The notes beneath the pieces are model-generated. The model worked only from the letters and a program-made list of their open reading frames with translations. It was not told the DNA's origin and did not search any database. Shown here piece after piece: positions 55,826 through 64,000 of a stretch of 64,000 bases of DNA. Numbering within the stretch: the stretch's first letter is position 1; each line of letters starts with the position of its first letter. Made by a program: the position numbers and the translations under genes. Source of the DNA: Gimesia sp. (GTDB lineage: Bacteria; Planctomycetota; Planctomycetia; Planctomycetales; Planctomycetaceae); contig NZ_JAVJSQ010000012.1 of NCBI RefSeq assembly GCF_040219335.1, positions 1-64,000 of the forward strand. Reading direction: 5' to 3'.

Positions 55826-56782
55826 ATGAGAGACATCAGGATCGCCGCCGTCCAGTTTGAACATCGTAACGGAGACAAGGCATATAATCTGCAGCGCATC
55901 CGTGAGCTGGCTCAACAGGCGGTCGACCAGGGGGCTGAGATTGTCAGCTTCCATGAATGTTGTATCCCCGCTTACACATTCGTGCAATCGTTCTCCAAGG
56001 AAGAACTGTTGGCACTGGCTGAACCGGTTCCTTCCGGGCCGAGTACACAGGAACTGATGTCAATCTCCCGGGAAGTTGGCGTGCCCATTCTGGCCGGCCT
56101 GTTCGAAGAGGACGAGGGGGACGTGTATAACACGTACGTCTGTGTCGATGGGGATGAACTGGTGGCCCGCTTTCGCAAGCTGCATGCGTTTGTGAATTCG
56201 CATCTCTCTTCCGGCAGTGAATACGCGGTCTTCGATTTGCGGGGTTGTCGTTGTGGGATCTTGATCTGCTACGACAATAACCTGATCGAAAACGTGCGGA
56301 TGACAGCCATGCTGGGGGCCGAGATCATCTTTATGCCACATGTGACCTGCTGCCTCCCGTCGGTGATGCCCGGGCGGGGACTCGTCGATCCGAAACTGTG
56401 GGAGAACCGGGACCGGGATCCAGTACGGCTGCGACAGGAATTTCAGGGACCCAAGGGGAAAGGCTGGCTGATGCGCTGGCTGCCCGCGCGGTCTTATGAC
56501 AACGGCGTGTATGCGATCTTCACGAACCCGGTCGGCATGGATGACCAGGAAGTCAAGCCGGGGCTTTCGATGATTCTCGATCCGTTTGGAGAGATCATCG
56601 CCGAGTGTACGAACCTCGGAGATGACATCGCGATCGCATTGTGCACCGAGGAAAAACTGTCGCAGGCCAGTGGGCGACGTTACATCCGCGCCCGGCGTCC
56701 CGATCTGTACGGCAAGCTCGTGGAGCCACCGGCGGAACCTCCCGTAACCCAACCAGGGTGGGAGCTGAAGCCCTCCAGTTGA
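55826..56782 (+). CDS. Nitrilase-superfamily carbon-nitrogen hydrolase
   Basis: This 318-residue cytosolic enzyme carries the catalytic triad Glu44 (SFHECCIPAY), Lys119 (RFRKLHAF) and Cys148 (GILICYDNN). The C-terminal part (GLSMILDPFGEIIAE) is standard. It cleaves a non-peptide C-N bond such as that of an amide or N-carbamoyl compound; the substrate cannot be read. It is closest in pattern to N-carbamoylputrescine amidase and similar branches by general appearance only. It is divergent from pepA and convergent with queC (7 bp). Confidence 0.88.
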   Translation: MRDIRIAAVQFEHRNGDKAYNLQRIRELAQQAVDQGAEIVSFHECCIPAYTFVQSFSKEELLALAEPVPSGPSTQELMSISREVGVPILAGLFEEDEGDVYNTYVCVDGDELVARFRKLHAFVNSHLSSGSEYAVFDLRGCRCGILICYDNNLIENVRMTAMLGAEIIFMPHVTCCLPSVMPGRGLVDPKLWENRDRDPVRLRQEFQGPKGKGWLMRWLPARSYDNGVYAIFTNPVGMDDQEVKPGLSMILDPFGEIIAECTNLGDDIAIALCTEEKLSQASGRRYIRARRPDLYGKLVEPPAEPPVTQPGWELKPSS

Positions 56783-56789
56783 GCACGGA

Positions 56790-57485
56790 TTATGATTTCA
56801 GCGCCGGATCATCAAAGCCGGCTTCCGCGAAGCCTTTGGCGCGGAGCTGGCAGGAGTCACAGTGACCGCAGGGCGTGCCATCGGGCAGTGGGTCGTAGCA
56901 GCTGTGGGTCAGGCCATAATCGACGCCGAGTTCCATCCCTTTTTTGATGATCTCGGCCTTGGTCAGCGAAATCAGCGGCGTATGCACCTTCCAGGTACCG
57001 CTGTGTTCCACTCCCGATTTGGTGGCGAGGTTGGCCATTTTCTCGAAGGACTCGATGAACTCGGGGCGGCAGTCGGGGTAGCCGCTGTAATCGACGGCAT
57101 TCACGCCGATGAACAGGTCGAAGGCATTCAATGTTTCGGCCCAGGCGAGTGCCAGCGAGAGGAAGACCGTGTTCCGGGCCGGGACGTAGGTAATGGGGAT
57201 GCCGGCTTCCAGGTCATCGTCCGAGCGATCTTTGGGGACTTCGATGTCGGCGGTGAGTGCCGAGCCGCCGAAGACACGAAGGTCCAGCGGGAAGGTGACG
57301 AAGTGTTGCGCATCGAAAGCCTGACAGACTTTTTTCGCGGCGTCCAGCTCATGCCGGTGCCGCTGTCCGTAGTCAAAGGAGAGAGCATACAGTTCAAAAC
57401 CGGCATCGGCGGCGATGGCCAGCGTGGTCGCGGAATCGAGACCGCCACTGACGAGCACAACAGCGCGGGGGGCAGCGGATGACAT
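56790..57485 (-). CDS. queC: 7-Cyano-7-deazaguanine synthase QueC
   Basis: From ATG 57485 the protein has 231 residues, the usual QueC length. This start is chosen because AGGAG lies about 10 bases before it and the ATP-binding PP-loop SGGLDSAT is at residues 13-20. The longer frame to 57554 has no such support. The C-terminal zinc site is readable as four Cys in [18 protein letters not shown]. It turns 7-carboxy-7-deazaguanine into preQ0 for queuosine. No other queuosine genes are in the window. Confidence 0.95.
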   Translation of the reverse strand: MSSAAPRAVVLVSGGLDSATTLAIAADAGFELYALSFDYGQRHRHELDAAKKVCQAFDAQHFVTFPLDLRVFGGSALTADIEVPKDRSDDDLEAGIPITYVPARNTVFLSLALAWAETLNAFDLFIGVNAVDYSGYPDCRPEFIESFEKMANLATKSGVEHSGTWKVHTPLISLTKAEIIKKGMELGVDYGLTHSCYDPLPDGTPCGHCDSCQLRAKGFAEAGFDDPALKS

Positions 57486-57614
57486 AAAAAAACACTCCTG
57501 CAGGGATCGTGCGCTTAAAAAGTGAAACCTAGCAGGAGTGGTAGATGGATGCAATCGCTGAGCTGAAATCCACGCCTGATTTCTGGATCCCGTGTTGAAT
57601 TTCCGTAATCCGGC

Positions 57615-59018
57615 TTAGAACAGGCCTTCGATCAGTTCTCCGGCAGCGACCGGCGTGGGGCGGGCGAGCCGGGGGAAATAAGTCTGGTGAGCGTCGATGC
57701 CCAGTGCGTGATAAATGGATGTCGCGAAGTCCTCGGGTCGCCAGGGACGCGTGCTGGGCAGACTTCCTTTACGGTCGGTGGCACCAATCACAGTTCCTCG
57801 TTGCACAGGTCCGCCTGCCATGAGGACACTACCTGCATTCGGATAGTGATCGCGGCCTGCGGTGGCGTTGATTTTCGGTGTGCGTCCGAATTCACCCATC
57901 GCGACAACCAGGGTTGTGTCGAGCAGTCCCCGCTCATCCAGGTCATCCAGCAGGGCAGAGAGTGACGTATCCAGTTGAGGAACGTTTCCGGGGCCGGAGT
58001 AACTGTGCCAGCGTTTGCCTTTGGGCAGGTCGGCGGGAGGTTTGGAGAAGGTCATCATCGAATCGAAGAGCCAGCCGTGGTTGTCCCAGGTGCCGTTGGT
58101 TTTGGCATTCCCGAACAGTCCCCCCTGGACGGCTTGATTGATCGTCACAAAGCGGGCACCTGCTTCCACCAGGCGCCGGGCCAGCAGGACGCGTCGCCCG
58201 TAAATGTTATCGCCGTAGCGCTTGCGGGTCTGTATCGGTTCTTCTTCGAGGTTAACCGCTTTCTGCATTGCGCCGCTGGTCAGCATGGCGATGGCTTCGT
58301 CGGTGAATTTGTCGACCGATTCGAACTGCGAGTTCTGAATCTCCTGCAGGCGGCTCAGATTTTCCAGCTGCGCGAGCATTTCCAGTCGGTTTTCGAAACG
58401 GACCTGTGACAGGTTCAGGCCCCCCAGTTCCATTTCCGGTTTGCTGGGATCCCCTTTGAGATCGAAGGCGGAAAAAGCGGTGCCCAGGTAGCCGGGAGGA
58501 TCGGTATATCGGGCGGCGACCGGCAGGCCCAGATGGGGAGGCACGCCGGGAACGCGGCTGCCGTACAGGGCCGAGACCAGACAACCAAAGTTGGGGAAAT
58601 ACTGTTTGCCCGTCGGTTTGAATCCACTGGCGACATGCTGAGAGCCGGTGCTGTGTGAGCCGCTCTTTCCCTGCCAGGAACGGATCAGCGCGACCTTGTC
58701 CATCCGCTGCGCCAACAGGGGGAGCTTCTCGCAGATTTGAATTCCAGGGACGTTGGTGTCGATCGGTTTCCAGGGACCACGGATTTCGGCGGGGGCTTCA
58801 GGCTTGGGATCGAAGGTCTCAAAATGGCTCGGCCCGCCTGCCAGGAAGATGAAGATACAGGAGATGTCCTGCTTACCCGATTCTTTGCCGTCGGACTGTT
58901 TCGCCTGGAGTAACTGCGGCAGATTCAGGCCGAACAGACCGACGCCGATCTGCATCGCCTGTCGTCGATTCAGCAGGTGTGGCGCACACATGCCACCCGT
59001 AGTCATTTCAGTCATCAC
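57615..59018 (-). CDS. DUF1501 family exported protein
   Basis: This 467-residue DUF1501 copy starts with NRRQAMQIGVGLFGLNL (Tat-like twin Arg) and has the family blocks CIFIFLAGGPSHFETFDPKPEA and MGEFGRTPKINATAGRDHY. The latter is nearly the same as in the copy at 32245, whereas the copy at 49316 is more divergent. No DUF1549/DUF1553 gene is adjacent. It probably acts outside the cytoplasm on an unknown substrate. Monocistronic on the minus strand. Confidence 0.9.
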   Translation of the reverse strand: MMTEMTTGGMCAPHLLNRRQAMQIGVGLFGLNLPQLLQAKQSDGKESGKQDISCIFIFLAGGPSHFETFDPKPEAPAEIRGPWKPIDTNVPGIQICEKLPLLAQRMDKVALIRSWQGKSGSHSTGSQHVASGFKPTGKQYFPNFGCLVSALYGSRVPGVPPHLGLPVAARYTDPPGYLGTAFSAFDLKGDPSKPEMELGGLNLSQVRFENRLEMLAQLENLSRLQEIQNSQFESVDKFTDEAIAMLTSGAMQKAVNLEEEPIQTRKRYGDNIYGRRVLLARRLVEAGARFVTINQAVQGGLFGNAKTNGTWDNHGWLFDSMMTFSKPPADLPKGKRWHSYSGPGNVPQLDTSLSALLDDLDERGLLDTTLVVAMGEFGRTPKINATAGRDHYPNAGSVLMAGGPVQRGTVIGATDRKGSLPSTRPWRPEDFATSIYHALGIDAHQTYFPRLARPTPVAAGELIEGLF

Positions 59019-59134
59019 GCGGGCCCCCTGGAATGGCTGGGAGTGACGGAGAACGCAATCGCTGCGGGCTGATTATATCAACGAAAATACATGTGATCCA
59101 GAGCAGTCGTGCTGTTGCCTGAAAAACAGATCAA

Positions 59135-59809
59135 TCAGGGAAGGTTGGCCAGCATCGATGTCAGAGCCAGAATCCGGTAGTAATCGCGGGAACCGGAATA
59201 CTGATATCCAAAGGGGATGACCCGCGGGTTGTACATGCGGTCATAATTTCCGAAGCCGCGGTATTGCAGTGAGCCAAAGCGGAACGAGGGACGATAGCCG
59301 TTGTAGTAGAAGGAATGACCGTGATAGGGAGAGCCGAACCAGTTGGAGCGAATCAGGTCACTATACATGTAGAGGGCCGGCACGGATTGCAGATTGGCAA
59401 AATAGCCGTTGGTGGCCAGGGGCCAGCTGCGGAAACCGTATTGAGCTGCCATTCGCTGAATCGAACGGTGTGGTGCTGTGCAGTGCTCGCATTCCTGTTC
59501 AGGAATCTGGGGAATGTCACGAGGCACAATCACGATGGTATCAGCAGCGTTCTCGGCTGAGGCCGGCTGCGTTTGATGCAAGGGAACCTGAATCTGTTTT
59601 GTCGCGTAGGAATTCAAACCCGGGGCAGGAGTGATCTCGATGGTCCAGGTATCGGCCGAAGCGGCTTTGCCTGGTGCTTTGAGTTGCGGAGTCTTTTCTG
59701 TGTCCGTCAGTTTGGGTTTCGGGGCTTCAATTGCGGCCCGGGTAGATTGCAGCAGGCTGCCACTCAGTAGGGCGGCGCAGACGAGGGTCAATGTCAGGTT
59801 CAGTTTCAT
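59135..59809 (-). CDS. Secreted protein of unknown function
   Basis: The 224-residue protein has a signal peptide (LTLVCAALLSGSLLQSTRAA). A Pro/Lys-rich region follows, then IPQIPEQECEHCTAPHRSIQ with a CxxC pair, and an aromatic- and Gly/Tyr-rich C-terminal half (GHSFYYNGYRPSFRFGSL). It is not recognised. The CxxC pair and the Tyr/Phe-rich tail suggest a surface or secreted structural protein. The gene is divergent from argH. Confidence 0.72.
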   Translation of the reverse strand: MKLNLTLTLVCAALLSGSLLQSTRAAIEAPKPKLTDTEKTPQLKAPGKAASADTWTIEITPAPGLNSYATKQIQVPLHQTQPASAENAADTIVIVPRDIPQIPEQECEHCTAPHRSIQRMAAQYGFRSWPLATNGYFANLQSVPALYMYSDLIRSNWFGSPYHGHSFYYNGYRPSFRFGSLQYRGFGNYDRMYNPRVIPFGYQYSGSRDYYRILALTSMLANLP

Positions 59810-60077
59810 GGCTCTTCGGAGGACTTCAGGTTATTGACTCGTGTTCAAAAAAGAGTGACTCAACTTTCCATCCTAGAGGGGCCTTTGGACCATTTACCAA
59901 CATATTTCCCGGCCCGATGCGGAAAAAGGGATAAATTATGGCGTCATTCGGGCTCCGGGCGCGTGGGCGGCTTGATGGATGCTGTCTGGCAGATTACTCT
60001 GCCTATGCAGGGCTCTTTGAGAATGCGGAGTCCGAGCGAAACCGAACTATTTTAACGACTTGCAGTGGAGACAGACC

Positions 60078-61457
<1,380 letters not shown>

Positions 61458-61484
61458 GTCAGACTGACTGGTGCCGACGAAACA

Positions 61485-62291
61485 ATGGTCATGAGAAATA
61501 TCAAACTGACACTGGCTTATGACGGATCGGAATATGCGGGCTGGCAGGTCCAGCCGAACGGTGTTTCGGTACAGAGCTGTGTGGAAGCGGCGATCGAAAA
61601 GCTGACGCAGCAGAAAACCGGGGTACTGGTGGCGGGACGCACCGATGCCGGCGTGCATGCGCTGGGGCAGGTGGCCAGTTTTCAGACCGAGTCGAAGATT
61701 CCCTGCAAGAATATCCAGACGGGGCTGCAGCGGTTTCTGCCGGACAGCATTTGCGTTCGGGAAGTAGCCGAAGTTGCCCCGGACTTTCATGCAACATACT
61801 CGGCGGTACAAAAGCGGTATCGCTATGTGATTCATAACAGCAGCGTCAATTTTCCATTTCTGAAACGTTATGTCTGTGAGTTCGGGCGGCCGCTGGATGC
61901 GGAGCAGATGCATGTTGGGGGACAGCATCTCTTAGGCAAACATGATTTCCGCTGCTTTGAATCGCATTTCCCGAACAAGGCGACCAGCGTACGAACGGTG
62001 AAGGAACTGACGGTACAGCGGACTTCGGTCTGGCCGGTGTGGGGCACGGATCCCGGGCTATCACACAGTGCCTCGAATTCGTCGGCGGAGTTTATTACGG
62101 TCGATATTGTCGCGGACGGTTTTCTGTACAATATGGTGCGGGCGATTGTGGGGACCCTGTTTGAAGTGGGCGTGGGACGCTGGGCACCCGGGAAAGTACG
62201 GGAGATTGTCGAATCGATGGATCGTTCCCAGGCGGGGGCCACAGCGCCGGCAAGCGGGCTCTATCTGGTTCAGGTTGACTACGGCGACTGA
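61485..62291 (+). CDS. truA: tRNA pseudouridine(38-40) synthase TruA
   Basis: This 268-residue enzyme has the catalytic Asp54 in GRTDAGVHALGQ, the N-terminal LAYDGSEYAGWQ, and the C-terminal GFLYNMVRAIVGTL. It converts uridines 38-40 in the tRNA anticodon arm. ATG 61485 and ATG 61491 (MRNIKL) are both possible; neither has a strong ribosome site. It follows argH by 27 bases. Confidence 0.95.
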   Translation: MVMRNIKLTLAYDGSEYAGWQVQPNGVSVQSCVEAAIEKLTQQKTGVLVAGRTDAGVHALGQVASFQTESKIPCKNIQTGLQRFLPDSICVREVAEVAPDFHATYSAVQKRYRYVIHNSSVNFPFLKRYVCEFGRPLDAEQMHVGGQHLLGKHDFRCFESHFPNKATSVRTVKELTVQRTSVWPVWGTDPGLSHSASNSSAEFITVDIVADGFLYNMVRAIVGTLFEVGVGRWAPGKVREIVESMDRSQAGATAPASGLYLVQVDYGD

Positions 62292-62387
62292 TTTTTTCAA
62301 AGTAGATTAATCCAGACGTCCTGAATTGACGTTGAACCTTTGACCGGTGATCGCCAACACGAGTTTTAATCAGACCAAAAGGGAATT

Positions 62388-63566
62388 ATGAGTCCGCAAC
62401 CACCGCCTCTGCCTCCGCATGATGCTGATGAGCCGATTTTCCTCGAAGAGCCGTTCGGGGAAGAGGGGGAGCGGATTGATGGCGAAAAGGGGCATATCTT
62501 CCCCTGCGAAGGCTGCGGGTCTGATCTGATCTTCGATATCCATACCCAGAAGCTGAAGTGCCAGCATTGCGGGTTTGAAAAAGTGATCGGCATCGATCCC
62601 GATAAGGAAATCGAAGAGCAGGATTTCTACGGCATGCTGGCTCATCTGCAGGAGCTGCGCGAACAACAGTTAGATGTGGAAGACGAGGAGGAGGAGCAGG
62701 AGGTCCGCTGCGAAAGTTGCGGGGCGACGCTCCGCTTTGTGGGAACGCTGACCAGTTCGGAATGTCCTTACTGTGCCTCGCCGATTCAGCTGGATAAAGT
62801 GCACACTTCGGAGAAGCGGGTGCCCGTGGATGCGGTGCTGCCGTTTCAGGTGGATGAAGATCGATCGCGGCTGAATCTCAAGGCCTGGGTGAAGTCACTC
62901 TGGTTTGCACCGAATGATTTTGTGGAGAAGGGGGCCGAGGGACAGTTTCATGGCGTCTATCTGCCTTACTTCACTTTTGACAGCCTGACGAGCACGTATT
63001 ACTCCGGACAACGGGGCGAATATTATTACGTGACGGTCGGGACCGGGAAGAATCGACGGCGCGAACGCCGGACCCGCTGGTATCCCGCCTCCGGCAACTT
63101 CCAGAGATTCTTTGACGATGTGGTGATTCTCGCATCATGGGGTCTGCCGCGACCGCTGATTCGGGCTCTGGAGCCGTTCCCCATGCATCTGCTGGTCCCT
63201 TTCAAACACGCTTATCTGGCGGGCTTCACGGCCCGGACATACGATGTCGAGCTCAAAGACGGTTTTGTGCTGGGGAAGCAGCGGATGGACGATGCCCTGT
63301 ATTCGGAAGTCTGCAGCCGGATCGGTGGGGACACCCAGCGGGTGGATACGGTCCAGAGCCAGTATGATGCGATTACCTATAAACATCTGCTGTTGCCGCT
63401 CTGGCTGATGAGCTACAAGTATAAATGCAAACTGTACCAGGTGGCCGTCAATGCAGCGACGGGAGAAGTGAATGGGGAACGGCCTTACAGCTGGATTAAA
63501 ATCACGCTGGCCTGCCTGGCCGCTGCCCTGGGCATCGGTGGTGGCACGTATCTGTTCAATCAATGA
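62388..63566 (+). CDS. Double zinc-ribbon protein with C-terminal membrane anchor
   Basis: The 392-residue protein has an acidic Pro-rich N-terminus and two CxxC...CxxC zinc ribbons: Cys40/43/58/61 and Cys108/111/126/129. A conserved-looking soluble core follows (GEYYYVTVGTGKNRRRERRTRWYP in two parts, and a segment around KHLLLPLWLM). It ends in a membrane helix, ITLACLAAALGIGGGTYLF. It is thus probably tail-anchored with ribbons in the cytosol. Similar proteins are sometimes labelled replication-helicase-like by ribbon alone, but no helicase motif is present. Function unknown. Confidence 0.78.
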   Translation: MSPQPPPLPPHDADEPIFLEEPFGEEGERIDGEKGHIFPCEGCGSDLIFDIHTQKLKCQHCGFEKVIGIDPDKEIEEQDFYGMLAHLQELREQQLDVEDEEEEQEVRCESCGATLRFVGTLTSSECPYCASPIQLDKVHTSEKRVPVDAVLPFQVDEDRSRLNLKAWVKSLWFAPNDFVEKGAEGQFHGVYLPYFTFDSLTSTYYSGQRGEYYYVTVGTGKNRRRERRTRWYPASGNFQRFFDDVVILASWGLPRPLIRALEPFPMHLLVPFKHAYLAGFTARTYDVELKDGFVLGKQRMDDALYSEVCSRIGGDTQRVDTVQSQYDAITYKHLLLPLWLMSYKYKCKLYQVAVNAATGEVNGERPYSWIKITLACLAAALGIGGGTYLFNQ

Positions 63567-63810
63567 TCGCGTTCGTCCGTCTATGAAGGCGTTCGTCAGG
63601 GGGCAGAACGGGTAGAAATCGTCCATTTTCACAAGCTGTGACGTGCGGGAGCATCGCATTTGTGGCGAGTCTTCAGAAATTGGAAACTGATGCCCCCAGT
63701 CGGTTGCCGATCCGGCAGTGTGGAGGTACAAAAAACAGAATAAATCTGCGAACTTCCACCTGGAGACAGGTTCACTGAGCCACATTCATAAGTTAAGGAG
63801 CGATAAAGAG

Positions 63811-64000
63811 ATGAATCATCCGATTCGAGTTGCAGTTACCGGGGCAGCTGGCCAGATTGGTTACGCCATGTTATTCCGTCTGGCTTCCGGGCAGATCTTT
63901 GGCCCCGATCAGCCGGTAATCCTGCATCTGGTCGAAGTTCCTCCGGTTCTGTCCGCTCTGGACGGGGTGGAAATGGAACTGGAAGACTGTGCTTTCCCGA
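63811..64000 (+). CDS. mdh: Malate dehydrogenase, N-terminal part
   Basis: The gene starts at ATG 63811 and runs off the window's right end. AAGGAG at 63795-63800 lies ten bases before the start. The first 63 residues hold [18 protein letters not shown], the NAD motif of the cytosolic-type malate dehydrogenase group, and [20 protein letters not shown], typical of that group. It oxidises malate to oxaloacetate. The upstream 244 bp has a short ACCTG/CAGGT hairpin (63758-63771) and a 9-base direct repeat GCGTTCGTC at 63569 and 63589. Confidence 0.93.
   Translation, partial: MNHPIRVAVTGAAGQIGYAMLFRLASGQIFGPDQPVILHLVEVPPVLSALDGVEMELEDCAFP

Noticed and set aside
55742-55987. N-terminal extension of the leucyl aminopeptidase
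   Set aside because: It overlaps the divergent nitrilase gene, has no family similarity, and a good start with AAGGGA exists at 55741.

Overview
The window looks like a chromosomal segment of a planctomycete, probably Planctomycetaceae and possibly Gimesia; that genus is my recollection of the family style and was not tested. The signs are three DUF1501 proteins, a giant cytochrome-like DUF1549/DUF1553 protein, a DUF1080 protein, a Cys-type sulfatase, a TPR-ASPIC/UnbV protein, a DUF2079 membrane protein, many secreted proteins of unknown function, moderate GC content and many convergent gene pairs. I found no insertion sequence, prophage, integron, CRISPR array or rRNA. The only RNA gene I can support is one tRNA-Leu(UAA).

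Layout. 1-9.0 kb: the end of an unknown gene, a Gfo/Idh/MocA oxidoreductase, a secreted unknown, the ribosome-associated ATPase EttA, a DUF2079 membrane protein, and a nucleoside deoxyribosyltransferase-like gene next to a SAMHD1-like HD phosphohydrolase. 9.1-19.7 kb: a formylglycine-enzyme-fold lipoprotein without the catalytic cysteines, a MarR regulator with a palindromic operator candidate followed by an RND adaptor and pump, a TPR/ASPIC-UnbV protein and an unknown gene. 20.3-28.8 kb: a DUF481 outer membrane protein, an M28-PDZ peptidase, and a four-gene acyl-CoA operon (acyl-activating enzyme, thiolase, 3-hydroxyacyl-CoA dehydrogenase-like, 3-hydroxybutyrate dehydrogenase). That operon can account for the complete route from 3-hydroxybutyrate to acetyl-CoA.

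28.9-38.4 kb: an LRR/cytochrome-like/DUF1549/DUF1553 protein with a DUF1501 partner, then an exported-hydrolase operon (sulfatase, ceramidase-like, DUF1080, nucleoside hydrolase). A perfect 19-bp palindrome lies just upstream of the hydrolase operon. 38.5-44.3 kb: a two-component island with a receiver lacking its phospho-acceptor Asp, a FixJ-type regulator, a soluble hybrid kinase and a FixL-type kinase, separated by unusually long AT-rich or structured spacers.

44.5-64 kb: tRNA-Leu, small membrane proteins, an epimerase/aldolase pair, a peroxiredoxin-like protein, two more DUF1501 genes, a YihY-type membrane protein, a Cys-rich lipoprotein, a beta-helix protein, and housekeeping genes (leucyl aminopeptidase, nitrilase-family amidohydrolase, queC, argH, truA, and the start of malate dehydrogenase). 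The most notable items are the 33660-33678 palindrome and its operon, the 3-hydroxybutyrate operon with a plant-AAE17/18-like synthetase, the degenerate receiver in the signalling island, the dNTP-related gene pair, and the unusual insertions in the RND pump.
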